Shown piece by piece: positions 17,801 through 25,646 of a stretch of 64,000 nucleotides of DNA. The DNA is taken from positions 1 through 64,000 of the forward strand of contig NZ_MSDF01000059.1 in NCBI RefSeq assembly GCF_002022275.1, in the 5' to 3' direction. A program made the translations under genes and the position numbers. The notes beneath the pieces were generated by a model, which ran no database searches, was not told the origin of the DNA, and worked only from the letters and a program-made list of their open reading frames with translations. The stretch comes from Pseudomonas fluorescens (GTDB taxonomy: Bacteria > Pseudomonadota > Gammaproteobacteria > Pseudomonadales > Pseudomonadaceae). Every line of letters begins with the position of its first letter. Within the stretch, counting starts at the first letter, position 1.

Positions 17801-20800
17801 CTTCGACGTTGATCTGATTGGCCACGCCGGTCTGCACGATCAGATCGCCCAAGCCATAGCCCACCGGCACACCGGTCACGCTCAGGCCCAAATCTGTCAG
17901 TGCGCCGGTGTAGTTGATGAGGCGATACACGCCGACCCCGAACCCGCCGGCGTCGGTCACATTCAGGTTGCCGTCCAGGGTTACGTTGCCACCGACATTG
18001 AGCAAGGACGTCGTAGACGGCGCGCCCAGCGCCACATCCAGATTGGCCCCCGAGCCGAGCGTCAGGGAACCGGCCGACAAGGTGCTGCCGCTGCTCAGCG
18101 CCAGGTGCCCGCCATTGTTGACATTCAGATTACCCAGCAGCGAACCACTGCCGGTCAGGGTGCCGCCGGTGTTGACGTTGACCACAGCGCTGCCCAGGGA
18201 ACCACTCAGGTTCAGAGTGCCTGCGTTGATCGCCGTATTGCCGATGAGGCTATTGATACCGGTGAGGTTGAGGGTGCCGGTGCCGATTTTGATCAAACCG
18301 CCGCCACCACTCAGGTCGCCGTCAAAGGTACTGGTGGTGTTGACCCCGCCGACCGTGAGGTTGGTACCGCCGGCCAGTTGCACGCCACCGGCCCCGCTCA
18401 GGCCGGCCAGGCTGGCGTCGACACCCAGGTTCAGGGAAGCACCGGCACTGACGTTCGCACCCGAGCTGTTGCCGAGTGCATTGGCATTCAACAACGAGAC
18501 GCTGCCGGAAAGGATATCCAGCGCACCGGTGAAGGTGTTGTTGCCACTCAAGGCCAGGTCAGCCAGGCCGTTTTTGATCAGCCCGCCCGTGCCGCTGACC
18601 ACGCCGCCCAGGTTCAGGTCGTTGTTGCCGGCAAGGGACAGGTTGGCATTCAGCGCAATGTCATTGCCCAGGGTAAAGGCCGCGCTGTTATCCAGGGTGG
18701 CCGCGCCGCCGACCGTCAATGCACCGCTGCCCAGCGCGCCTGCCGTACCCAGGGTCAAGCCGCCGGCATTGAGCGTGGTGCCCGCGCTGAAGGTGTTGAC
18801 GCCATTGAGGGTGAGGTTGCCCAGGCCGTTTTTGATCAACGGGCCGGTACCGCTGACCACGCCGCTGAGGGTCAAACCGTTGGTGCCGCCAAGGGTCAGG
18901 CCGGCGTTGAGGTTGATGTTATTGCCCAGCGTGACAGGCGCATTGCTGTCCAGCGTGGCAGCGCCGCCGACGGTCAGGTTGCCCAGGCCCAAGGCCGAGT
19001 TGCTGCCGGCAGTCAGAGTGCCCGCGTTGAGTGTGATGCCGCCCAGAAAGTTATTGCCGCCATTGAGGGTCAGGTTTGCCGCGCCGTTTTTGGTCAGGCT
19101 GCCAGCGCCATTCACCGCGCCGCCCAGGGTCAGGTCGGCCGTGCCGCCAATACCCAGGTTGCCGGCCAGGTTGACCGCGTTGGTTAACGTGGCCGCCGTG
19201 CTGGCATCCAGGGTGGTGCCACCCGCCGCGTTCAACGAGCCGAGACCGAGCGCGCCCGTGGCACCGATCACCAGCTTGCCGGCGTTCAGTGTGGTGGCGC
19301 CCAGGTAGGTGTTCGCGTTGTTGAGGATCAGGTCGGCCGCGCCGCTCTTGATCAATCCGCCAGCGCCGGCAATGGCCCCGTCCAGGGTCAGCGCATTGCT
19401 GCCGCCGAGGGTCAGGTTGCCAGCCAGGTTGATAGTGTTGCCCAGGCTGACCGCTGCACTCGCGTCCAGCGTGGTACCGGCCGATGCGTTCAGCGCGCCG
19501 GTGCCCAGCGCCGTATTGGAGCCGACGATCAACGTACCGGCATTCAGCGCGGTGGCGCCGGTGTAAAGGTTGGCGCCGCTCAGGTTGAGGGTCGATGCGC
19601 CGTTTTTGATCAGGCCGCTGGCGCCACTGATCACGCCGCCGAGTGTCAGGGGGCTGGCGCCGCCTGCCGTCAGGTTGGCATTGAGCGTGATCGCGTTGTT
19701 GACCGTTAATGCCGTGTTGGTGTTCAGGCTACCCGCGCCCGCCACGGTCAGGGTTCCGGTGCCCAGCGCTGCCGCATTGCCGAGGGTGAGCGTACCGGCA
19801 TTCAACGTAGTGCCGCCCTGGAAGGTATTGGCACCGTTGAGGGTCACGGCCGCAACACCGTTTTTGATCAGTGCCGATGCACCGTCGATCACACCGCCGA
19901 GGGTCAGCGGGTTGGTGCCGATCAGGGTCAGGTCGGCGCCCAGGTTAATGGCATTGGCCAGGTTGATAGCCGCGCTGTTGTCCAGCGCTGCTGCGCCGGT
20001 CACGCTCAGCGCACCGGTGCCCAAGGCCAGGTTATTGCCGACACTCAAGGTGCCGCCGTTGAGCGTCGTACCCGCGAGGAAGCTGTTGGCGCCGCTGAGC
20101 ACCAGCGCGGATGCGCCGTTCTTGGTCAGCCCGCCACTGCCCGTGATGACCCCGGTCAGGCCAAGGTTGTGGGCGCCGCCGATGTTGAGGGTGCCGGCCA
20201 GGTTCAGCCCGTTGTTGACGATCAGTGCTGCGCTGGTGTCCAGGGTGGTACCGGCCGCGGCGTTCAAGCTGCCGGTGCCCAGGGCGGTGTTATTGCCGAG
20301 GATCAGAGAGCCCGCGTTCAGGTCCGTATTGCCGGCGAAGGTGTTGGCGCCACCCAGCGTCAAGGCGGCGACGCCGTTTTTGATCAGCCCGCCCGCCCCG
20401 GAAATGACGCCGCCCAAGCCGAGCGCCTGGGAGCCGCCGAGGGTCAAGTTGCCGGTCAGGTTGACCGCGTTGCCGAGGGTGATAGCGGTGCTGGCATCCA
20501 GCGAGGTGCCCGCCGCCGTATTCAGTGCGCCCGTGCCCAGCGCGGTGCCGGAACCGAGCAACAGGCCGCCGGTGTTGAGCGTGGTCTGGCCCGTGCGGGC
20601 AGCATTGTTGCCGGTCAGCGTCAACACGCCCGCGCCGCTCTTGATCAGGCTGTTGGCGCCAGACATCACGCCGCTCAGGGTCAGCGGGTTAGTGCCGGTC
20701 AACGTGAGGTCGCCCCCCAGGATTACGTTATTGCTCAGGGCCGACGCGCCGCTGGCGTCCAGACTGGCTGCCCCTGTCACAGTCAAGCCGCCGGTGCCCA

Positions 20801-22382
20801 GGGCGTTGTTATTGCCCAGCAGTAACGTCCCGGCGACCAGGCTGGTCGGGCCGGTATAGCCAGTGTTAATGCCACTGAGCGCCAGGCTGCCGGTTCCGGT
20901 TTTGCTGATGCCCGAGGCGCCGGTAATCAGGCCCGACAGGGTCAGGGCCCCCGTGCCGGAGGCCGTCAGGCCACCGTTGAGCGTGATCGCGTTGCCCAGG
21001 TTGATGGTACCGGGCGCCGAGAGTGACGTCGCGCCCGTGAAGGTGACCGTGCTTGTACCGAAGGCCGAGTTGTTGCCCAACTGCACCGCGCCGCCGTTGA
21101 GGCTGGTATTACCGGCGTAGGTGTTGGCCGCACCGAGAGACAATTGGCCAACGCCAATCTTGGTCAGGCCACCGCCGCCGGAAATGACCCCGGACAAGGT
21201 CGTGGCGTTCGAGCCCTGGACAGTGAGACCGCCAGCGCCCAGCGTGACCAGGTTGGCAACGTTCAAACCCGCGTTGCTGGCCTGCAAAATCCCGCCGTTG
21301 GAGGTCAGTACCCCGCTGCCGAACGCCTGATTGTTATTGAACAACGCCACACCGCCATTGATCGTGGTGCTGCCACTGACCAGCGGCCCTTGCAGGGTCC
21401 ACGTACCGCTGTTGATCGCCAGATTGTTGAAGTTGACGTAGTTGGCACTCGATGCCGTGCCGACGCCCGTGGTGCCTCCGCCAAGACCGATCGGGTTTTG
21501 CAGGATCAACGTATTGGCACCGCCTGCCCCACCATCGACCGTGCCTGTCGGCCCGAACGTCAGGTTGATGCCGATCAACCCGCCAAGGCCGACGGACACC
21601 TGGATACCATCACCGACACTGACGGTCGACCCGGTAATCGCGGTAAAGGTGTTGGTGCTGCCAGCCCCCATCGAAACGCCGCCGGTGATGGCACCTGCGT
21701 TGGTAAACGTGTTGCCCGCTGCAGAGGTTTCGAACGCCACGCGCCCGTTAATGACACCGGTGCTGCTGTTCGTCATGTTCACCTGCGAACCGCCATACAC
21801 GCCCACCACCGGCGTGTCAGCCAGGGTAATCCCCCCGATGGACAGGCCGGTTGAGGTGATGGTGCCGTTGTTGGTGATGCTGGTGGTGCCGGAGGTAGAG
21901 TTGTTTACCGCGATGCCCAGGCCGTCGACGCTGGTCAGGTTAAGCCCGAGCAACATCCCGGTGCCCCGAATGATCCCGCTGGCGTTGTTGAGCACGCTGA
22001 CGGTGCTGGTCGCGCCGGTGCCGATAAACATACCGCCGCTCAACACTGAAACCAGGCCCAGCAGTGCCGGGTCCAGCGTTCCGGAGTTGTTCACCGAAAT
22101 GTTGGCCCCGGTGAGATCCATCACGTGGCCCCCCAGCGTCGCATTCATCTGCGTACCGCTGTTCACGTTGACGGTGAGGCCGCTGGTAGCACTGGAGAAG
22201 TTATTGAGAAACAGCGGCAGGCTCGGCACACCGGTACAGGTCACGGTGGAACCTGCCGTTGAACAGGTGGCCATGGCCTGCGGACTCGCCAGGCCGACCA
22301 TCAACCCCACAATGCCCAGGCGAATGGCCGTATTCAGAGGGGAAATACGAGAAATTTCGGCAGTAGCAAGTCTTCTTTCCAC
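11880..22382 (-). CDS. Giant autotransporter adhesin-like protein with PATR repeats
   Basis: A 3500-residue type Va secretion protein. The N-terminus has a basic stretch and then a signal peptide ending SPQAMA near residue 39. The passenger is built from roughly two dozen PATR-type units of about 90 residues (ITKNG..LTLxGxNTYxGGT then TLNAGTLxxG), which fold as a parallel beta-helix. Three copies of a longer module (GVYxLINYTGALTD, a YWDG/FWDG strand, FAVFQG, LQFVTDGYNL) interrupt them, around 17.45-18.0, 15.3-15.8 and 13.8-14.25 kb. The last 270 or so residues (from GWMRVLGTWGHMGG) are the outer-membrane beta-barrel ending in a C-terminal Phe. I chose the GTG at 22382: GAAGGAG lies 6 nt upstream, whereas the TTG at 22388 directly abuts it. 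Probable role in adhesion or autoaggregation (inference). Confidence 0.93.
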   Translation of the reverse strand: MERRLATAEISRISPLNTAIRLGIVGLMVGLASPQAMATCSTAGSTVTCTGVPSLPLFLNNFSSATSGLTVNVNSGTQMNATLGGHVMDLTGANISVNNSGTLDPALLGLVSVLSGGMFIGTGATSTVSVLNNASGIIRGTGMLLGLNLTSVDGLGIAVNNSTSGTTSITNNGTITSTGLSIGGITLADTPVVGVYGGSQVNMTNSSTGVINGRVAFETSAAGNTFTNAGAITGGVSMGAGSTNTFTAITGSTVSVGDGIQVSVGLGGLIGINLTFGPTGTVDGGAGGANTLILQNPIGLGGGTTGVGTASSANYVNFNNLAINSGTWTLQGPLVSGSTTINGGVALFNNNQAFGSGVLTSNGGILQASNAGLNVANLVTLGAGGLTVQGSNATTLSGVISGGGGLTKIGVGQLSLGAANTYAGNTSLNGGAVQLGNNSAFGTSTVTFTGATSLSAPGTINLGNAITLNGGLTASGTGALTLSGLITGASGISKTGTGSLALSGINTGYTGPTSLVAGTLLLGNNNALGTGGLTVTGAASLDASGASALSNNVILGGDLTLTGTNPLTLSGVMSGANSLIKSGAGVLTLTGNNAARTGQTTLNTGGLLLGSGTALGTGALNTAAGTSLDASTAITLGNAVNLTGNLTLGGSQALGLGGVISGAGGLIKNGVAALTLGGANTFAGNTDLNAGSLILGNNTALGTGSLNAAAGTTLDTSAALIVNNGLNLAGTLNIGGAHNLGLTGVITGSGGLTKNGASALVLSGANSFLAGTTLNGGTLSVGNNLALGTGALSVTGAAALDNSAAINLANAINLGADLTLIGTNPLTLGGVIDGASALIKNGVAAVTLNGANTFQGGTTLNAGTLTLGNAAALGTGTLTVAGAGSLNTNTALTVNNAITLNANLTAGGASPLTLGGVISGASGLIKNGASTLNLSGANLYTGATALNAGTLIVGSNTALGTGALNASAGTTLDASAAVSLGNTINLAGNLTLGGSNALTLDGAIAGAGGLIKSGAADLILNNANTYLGATTLNAGKLVIGATGALGLGSLNAAGGTTLDASTAATLTNAVNLAGNLGIGGTADLTLGGAVNGAGSLTKNGAANLTLNGGNNFLGGITLNAGTLTAGSNSALGLGNLTVGGAATLDSNAPVTLGNNINLNAGLTLGGTNGLTLSGVVSGTGPLIKNGLGNLTLNGVNTFSAGTTLNAGGLTLGTAGALGSGALTVGGAATLDNSAAFTLGNDIALNANLSLAGNNDLNLGGVVSGTGGLIKNGLADLALSGNNTFTGALDILSGSVSLLNANALGNSSGANVSAGASLNLGVDASLAGLSGAGGVQLAGGTNLTVGGVNTTSTFDGDLSGGGGLIKIGTGTLNLTGINSLIGNTAINAGTLNLSGSLGSAVVNVNTGGTLTGSGSLLGNLNVNNGGHLALSSGSTLSAGSLTLGSGANLDVALGAPSTTSLLNVGGNVTLDGNLNVTDAGGFGVGVYRLINYTGALTDLGLSVTGVPVGYGLGDLIVQTGVANQINVEVSAPNTVIRYWDGSQTIPNGSVDGGSGTWTSVGTNWTNANGTLNQTWASDFAVFQGTAGTVTVDGPQSFTGMQFVTDGYNLVNGAAGQLNAVNGTGGNVALRVDPGATATIGVNIDGAGTLAKLDTGTLVLGGTNTFTGGTLLNGGTLVVGSNTALGTGQLTAAAGTTLDSNAAVALGNNVTLNGNLTVAGSNALALNGVIDGPGGLIKSGAANLTLGGNNTFLGPVALNAGGLILASNSALGSAALNAANGTTLDASTAISVTNAVNLAGNLGIGGSADLTLGGAVNGAGSLTKNGAANLILNSANAFLGGVALNAGTLTLGNGGALGLGSLTVGGASTLDNNAALSVANNAVLNASLAVAGNNDLMLGGVLSGTGSLTKNGGANLTLNGANTYSGGTTLNAGTLTVGDATALGASALTVGGAATLDNSAPLVLANAVNLNADLTVAGNNNLTLAGVLAGNAALIKNGAADLLLSGNNTFTGPLNVAGGSLTTAGNGALGNTFGVTVGAGASLNLGGNASLNTLAGSGVVHVAGGSTLAVGGSNLDNTFAGALNGAGNLDKNGTGALNLTGTNGITGAANVNGGTLNVSGSLASATVAVNSGATLTGTGSLAGAVTVADGGHIGLNTGSTLSVGSLVLGGNANLDVGLGVPVVGGGNALLNVGGNLTLDGNLNVTDIGGFGSGVYNLINYTGALTDNGLTLGTLPGSVVPGDLQVQTAVTNKVNLLVTAPNTTVQFWDGANLIGNGAIDGGTGTWGTGTTNWTNVDGSLNQAWGNSFAVFQGAAGNVTVDGTHSLTGLQFVTDGYNLASGTAGVLNLVNGSTGNTAIRVDPNATATLGVTLAGAGTLAKLDTGTLVLNGANTYTGGTALNGGTLVVGNNSALGTGTLTAANGTTLDSNAAVTLGNAALLNGALAIGGSQALTLNGDISGAGSLLKNGAATLTLNGANTYSGSTGLNAGQLILGNNSALGTGALSVGGAAQLDGGTDLQLANAINLSGPLTLAGSHDLALNGVVSGNGSLVKNGNGALLLTGANTYTGGTTLNGGTTTGTTTSLQGAIANNATLTFEQAADGTYTGNLTGAGVLNKTGTGALLLSGNNTFTGNTNVNAGSLLVNGTLNSGAVQVANGATLGGSGTLGGAVSMADGSTLKAGAATPLSVGSLALSSGTALDFALGAPGASTTAVNVAGNLTLDGTLNVTDTGGFGIGVYQLFRYGGTLTDNGLALGSLPAGFGSLALQTSLANQLNLLVQTTPGQIQFWNGGTTNPDGTITGGSGTWGPGTNWTDPTGTQGQATNNQFAVFGGQGGSVTVVGNQGFTGLQFLDAGYTLTAGAGGTLSPTGTAAVRVNSGVTTEVSAPIVGTGAINKLDAGTLLLTGANTYTGGTTVSGGTLAGNTTSLRGSIFNNARLLFVQANNGQFNGNLTGTGAIVKQGAGALLLTGNQSFSGTVAVDQGVLQVGNAANPGAVLGGQVTVANGAGLTGNGSVGSVVNHGAVTPDNGKLTVAGNFTNASDGALNLVITPSVASSLAVGGTANLAGTLNVVNLAPYAGPTTYTLLTAGAVNGTFSTTNLENLAFLNTSLNYSPTQVALAVSRNNVSFASVAATRNQRGVATALGSGAAVGGAAVQNALLNSDAAGARAAFDSLSGEIHASTASAMLEDSRYIRDAVNERLRQPGCYREDDPRNSLAPSENRLSSAGCHGEMVGWMRVLGTWGHMGGDSNTAKLDRNLGGFLLGTDKQVDDAWRVGVAAGYTRSDLDAKRRNSSADVDSYHLMAYTAYQQEAFAARMGVAYSWHDIESKRDVAVGGVGQRLKADYKARSAQVFGEVGYTLETGGVALEPFAGLAYVNYDSDTLKEKGGSAALRGDAHQDVTFSTLGVRIGQTITLGNGSKITPRGSIGWRHAFGDTKPDADLSFINGGASFSTQGVPIAKDSAVVEAGVDYQISQNGKLGLGYSGQLSRNDKDHAMTISFSLGF

Positions 22383-22685
22383 GTTCAACTCCTTCGTGGT
22401 TCAAGCCTTTCATCCATGAATGCGCGAAAGCTCTGCTTATTGTTCTACACGCATCGAATTCGAAATACCTGACCGTGGTGACAACTGATCCAGTTTGTCG
22501 AAACGGTAGTAGACCCACGAAAAAGTCATTGAATTAAATGGTATTAATACTTTCGTAAACACCCTGTAAGAATGGGATTACAGCCAACATCCATTGACTG
22601 TCGCGGCAAAAATACAAGTTTCCAAATGTTAAAAAGCGCTCTAATGGCGCCCTGTTGATTCGCTTTGAAGATTCTGGAGTTCGCA
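22383..22685. other. Divergent promoter region
   Basis: About 300 bp of AT-richer DNA between the autotransporter (leftward) and the KefB-like gene (rightward). Both promoters should lie here, but I cannot pick convincing -35/-10 pairs by eye. No small gene or RNA seen. Confidence 0.4.
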
Positions 22686-24494
22686 ATGCCCCATGAAGGC
22701 AACCTGTTACAAGCAGCCGTGGTTTTCCTGCTCGCGGCGGTACTGACTGTGCCCTTGGCCAAGCGCCTGCAACTGGGCGCCGTGCTGGGCTACCTGTTCG
22801 CCGGCGTGATCATCGGCCCGTCGGTGTTGGGCCTGGTGGGTAACCCGCAAAGCGTCGCGCAGTTCTCTGAACTCGGTGTGGTGTTGCTGCTGTTCATCAT
22901 CGGCCTGGAGCTGTCGCCCAAACGTTTATGGGTGATGCGCAAGGCGGTGTTTGGCGTCGGCCTGGCGCAAGTGCTGCTGACTGGTTCAGTGATGGGCGTG
23001 GTTGCGTTATGGCTGTTTGGCCAGTCCTGGAACAGCGCAATTGTGCTCGGCCTGGGCCTGGCGCTCTCCTCCACCGCGTTCGGCTTGCAGAGCCTGGCCG
23101 AACGTAAGGAACTCAACCAGCCCCATGGGCGTCTGGCCTTTGCGATTTTGCTGTTTCAGGATATCGCCGCCATCCCGCTGATCGCCATGGTGCCGTTGCT
23201 CGCCGGCAGTGATCACCCGGCCAACGAAGCGCAGGGCCTGCAGCACGTGTTGCAAATCCTCGGCAGCATTGCCGTGGTGATCATCGGCGGGCGCTACCTG
23301 TTGCGACCGGTGTTTCGCATCGTTGCCAAGACCGGCCTGCGCGAAGTGTCGACCGCCACCGCCTTGCTGGTGGTGATCGGTACGGCGTGGTTGATGGAGC
23401 TGGTGGGCGTGTCCATGGCCCTCGGCGCGTTTCTCGCCGGGTTGCTGCTGGCCGACTCGGAATACCGCCACGAGCTGGAGTCCCAGATCGAGCCGTTTAA
23501 AGGTTTGCTGCTCGGGCTGTTTTTTATCAGCGTAGGCATGGGCGCCAACCTCAGCCTGTTGCTCAGCTCACCCTTGGTGGTGATCGGGCTGACCCTGCTG
23601 TTGATCGGCTTGAAACTGCCCATTCTGTATGCTGTGGGCCGATGGGTGGGCGACCTCAATCGCGAAAGCGCCCTGCGCCTGGGCGTGGTGCTGGCGGCAG
23701 GCGGCGAGTTCGCCTTTGTGGTGTTTAAAATCGGCCGCGACCAGGGCCTGTTCGAACCCCACCTCTACGACGTCCTGGTGCTGACCATCACCCTGTCCAT
23801 GGCCGTGACCCCGCTGCTGCTGTTGGTGTGCCCGAAGCTGTTCAAGCCCAAGGTCAAACCCGTGGAAGTGCCCGAGGAATACCGCACCATCGAAAGCGAC
23901 GCACCGCGCGTGGTGATTGCGGGCATGGGCCGTATGGGCCAGATCGTCGCGCGAATATTGCGCGCGCAGAACATCTCGTTTATCGCCCTCGACACCTCGG
24001 TGGAAACCATCGAACTCACCCGCAGTTTCGGTGGCATGCCGGTGTTCTACGGCGACCCCCAACGCCCGGAGATCCTCCACGCGGCCAAGGTTGATCAGGC
24101 GGAGTTTTTTGTGATCGCCATGGACGACCCGGAGATCAACATCAAGACCGCCGAGCTGGTACGCAACCTTTACCCGCACATGAAAATCATCGCGCGCGCG
24201 CGTAACCGTCAGCACGTTCATCGCCTGGTAGACGTGGACGCCTCGCCCGTGCGCGAGACCTTCTACTCGAGCCTGGAAATGAGCCGTCGCACCCTCGTCG
24301 GCCTTGGCCTGACCCAGGCTCAGGCTGACGCACGCATCACCCGTTTCAAGAACCACGACCTGCAAGTACTCGCGGCCCAGCATGCGGTGTACGACGACGC
24401 GGCCAAGGTGATGCAAACCGCCCAGGAAGCACGGACGGAACTGTCGCGGCTGTTTGAGATGGACCGGCTCGAGGAAGAGTCCGACAAGGTGTAA
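22686..24494 (+). CDS. KefB/KefC-type cation:proton antiporter (CPA2) with RCK domain
   Basis: A 602-residue inner-membrane protein, the length of KefB. Residues 1-385 form the CPA2 exchanger domain with about twelve helices (LGYLFAGVIIGPSVLGL, LLLFIIGLELSPKRLW, LLFQDIAAIPLIAMVPLL). The cytosolic C-terminus starts a Rossmann RCK/TrkA-N domain near residue 408 (VVIAGMGRMGQIVAR). In E. coli such systems release K+ with acidification upon electrophile stress under glutathione control; no KefF/KefG-like partner gene is adjacent here. Start: the ATG at 22686 with GGAG 7 nt upstream. Confidence 0.9.
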   Translation: MPHEGNLLQAAVVFLLAAVLTVPLAKRLQLGAVLGYLFAGVIIGPSVLGLVGNPQSVAQFSELGVVLLLFIIGLELSPKRLWVMRKAVFGVGLAQVLLTGSVMGVVALWLFGQSWNSAIVLGLGLALSSTAFGLQSLAERKELNQPHGRLAFAILLFQDIAAIPLIAMVPLLAGSDHPANEAQGLQHVLQILGSIAVVIIGGRYLLRPVFRIVAKTGLREVSTATALLVVIGTAWLMELVGVSMALGAFLAGLLLADSEYRHELESQIEPFKGLLLGLFFISVGMGANLSLLLSSPLVVIGLTLLLIGLKLPILYAVGRWVGDLNRESALRLGVVLAAGGEFAFVVFKIGRDQGLFEPHLYDVLVLTITLSMAVTPLLLLVCPKLFKPKVKPVEVPEEYRTIESDAPRVVIAGMGRMGQIVARILRAQNISFIALDTSVETIELTRSFGGMPVFYGDPQRPEILHAAKVDQAEFFVIAMDDPEINIKTAELVRNLYPHMKIIARARNRQHVHRLVDVDASPVRETFYSSLEMSRRTLVGLGLTQAQADARITRFKNHDLQVLAAQHAVYDDAAKVMQTAQEARTELSRLFEMDRLEEESDKV

Positions 24495-24501
24495 GGCTGC
24501 G

Positions 24502-24553
24502 GATGAACGAGATTGCGAATTTTCTGACAGAATACGCCGCAATCTCGTTCATC
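24502..24553. repeat. Perfect 16-bp inverted repeat
   Basis: GATGAACGAGATTGCG at 24502-24517 and its exact reverse complement at 24538-24553 enclose a 20-nt loop. It lies between the KefB-like stop and the next start. No T-run follows on either strand, so it is either a non-canonical terminator or an mRNA-stability stem. Confidence 0.7.
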
Positions 24554-24566
24554 ACTGGAGCGCTCC

Positions 24567-25124
24567 ATGGCTACTTTCACCAAGACCGCCGTCCTGCTGG
24601 CCTTCGCGCTCACCGCCGGCAGCGTGTTTGCAGCGAGCAAACCCGCGACCACCCAGACCATCTCCACCCTGGACGGCAAGTTCACCTTCAGCCTGCCCAA
24701 GGCGTACACCGCCGACACCCTGCCCACCGGCAAGACGGAGGATGGCACCGCCAACACCCAAGGCACCCTGTACGCCAACTCAACCACGAAGAGTGTGGTG
24801 ATCGTCGCCGAAACCGAGCGCAACGACGGGGCCACCATCAAAGACAACGACCCGCAATTTCTGGATGGCGCCGTGGCGGATTTCGTCAAGGACCAGAGCG
24901 CTGCGCTGCCGGACTTCAAGAAACAGGGCGAGAAAAAACTGACCTTCAAGGGGCTGGGTTTGCGCCAGGTCGACAGCACCGCGACACAGGGCGGCGGCAA
25001 GACCTTGAACTCCACCTTTTTGGGCGGCTCGGGCAATCACTTGCTGGTGATCCAGGCAATTTCCCGGGCGGATGATGTGAAGGGGCATGCGGAGCTGGTG
25101 AAGTTGATCACTGGCGGCAAGTAA
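24567..25124 (+). CDS. Periplasmic DcrB-like protein
   Basis: A 185-residue protein with a signal peptide ending SVFAA near residue 23. The mature part has the layout of DcrB/DUF1795 proteins: FSLPKAYTADTL, a strand SVVIVAETERND, then KKLTFKGLGLRQVDS followed by LGGSGNHLLVIQAISRADD, which parallels the 'KGHKMQQLDS...LGNVGNQLLTMQI' region of E. coli DcrB as I recall it. DcrB supports inner-membrane processes such as phage DNA entry; a role here is not known. GGAG precedes the ATG. Confidence 0.6.
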   Translation: MATFTKTAVLLAFALTAGSVFAASKPATTQTISTLDGKFTFSLPKAYTADTLPTGKTEDGTANTQGTLYANSTTKSVVIVAETERNDGATIKDNDPQFLDGAVADFVKDQSAALPDFKKQGEKKLTFKGLGLRQVDSTATQGGGKTLNSTFLGGSGNHLLVIQAISRADDVKGHAELVKLITGGK

Positions 25125-25172
25125 CCCGACCTCTCAATTTCAACTGCCTGGAACACGGATTACCACTGTGTT

Positions 25173-25306
25173 GATCGTTCCCACGCTCCGCGTGGGAATG
25201 CCGCCTTGGACGCTCCGCGTCCCGAACTCGGCGGGTAGTTAAGGTCTTGCGCCAGGTGACGCAGAGCGTCACAGCATGCATTCCCACGCAGAGCGTGGGA
25301 ACGATC
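25173..25306. repeat. Inverted repeat element (GTTCCCACGCTC family)
   Basis: Outer arms GATCGTTCCCACGCTCCGCG (25173 onwards) and its near-exact complement ending at 25306, with inner arms GGACGCTCCGCGTCC and GACGCAGAGCGTC. A third family of short palindromic repeat in this window, in the gap before the DUF6124 leader. Confidence 0.8.
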
Positions 25307-25454
25307 GGCAACGGTGGCGTTAGTGGCATTTCGTCATGGTTTTTAAAGGGCCAGCAAGCCGTGTCCCTTTAAATTGCAGGACGTTTCCGAGACAATCCCT
25401 GCCGCCTTGTGCCCGCTGGAATCGATGGCTAGTCTGCGGCCCGTCACTACTCAT

Positions 25455-25611
25455 CAGTGATCGGGATTAGTCGCCCGACCTTCCAGCGCGTGCATGGTCC
25501 TCCGTGAGATTTCATGGTGGCTGTGCGCAGGGCACCTTCGGGTGCGCCGGATTTTGCGTGTTGGGCCGGTCGACTAACCTGCGTACAGCCGCCACCCTCG
25601 TTTAGTCGCGA
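25455..25611 (+). ncRNA. Candidate structured leader RNA of the DUF6124 gene (copy 2)
   Basis: In order: hairpin TCGGG/CCCGA at 25461-25478 with ATTAGTCG in the loop; a 13-bp stem between 25516-25528 (GGTGGCTGTGCGC) and 25581-25593 (GCGTACAGCCGCC); inside it a C-UUCG-G hairpin (GCACC/GGTGC, about 25532-25545); the segment CGACTAA at 25571-25577; and TTAGTCG again at 25602-25608. CGACTAA is complementary to both TTAGTCG copies, so two pairings compete, and pairing with the second crosses the 13-bp stem (pseudoknot). Compared with copy 1 at 404-591 every helix is kept with compensatory changes. A further hairpin TCACT/AGTGA precedes it (about 25443-25460). The gene starts 36 nt after the element. 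Confidence 0.65.
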
Positions 25612-25646
25612 TGGGTGTCGACCCTAATCCAACGCGAAGGTACACC

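Noticed and set aside
15420..19187. A 1255-codon open frame on the plus strand
   Set aside because: It is antisense to the repetitive autotransporter; its repetitive, Gln/Arg/Ala-rich product mirrors the GC-rich repeats, and no ribosome binding site or family match is seen.
11880..22382. CRISPR-like regular repeats
   Set aside because: The repeats are coding, about 270 bp long and degenerate; there are no short repeats with unique spacers and no cas genes.
19309..22419. Several long Pro/Leu/Ala-rich plus-strand frames
   Set aside because: Shadows of the autotransporter repeats in another frame.
25571..25608. Integron attC site
   Set aside because: The complementary CGACTAA/TTAGTCG words resemble attC ends at first sight but do not fit the RYYYAAC/GTTRRRY core, and no integrase or cassette array is present.
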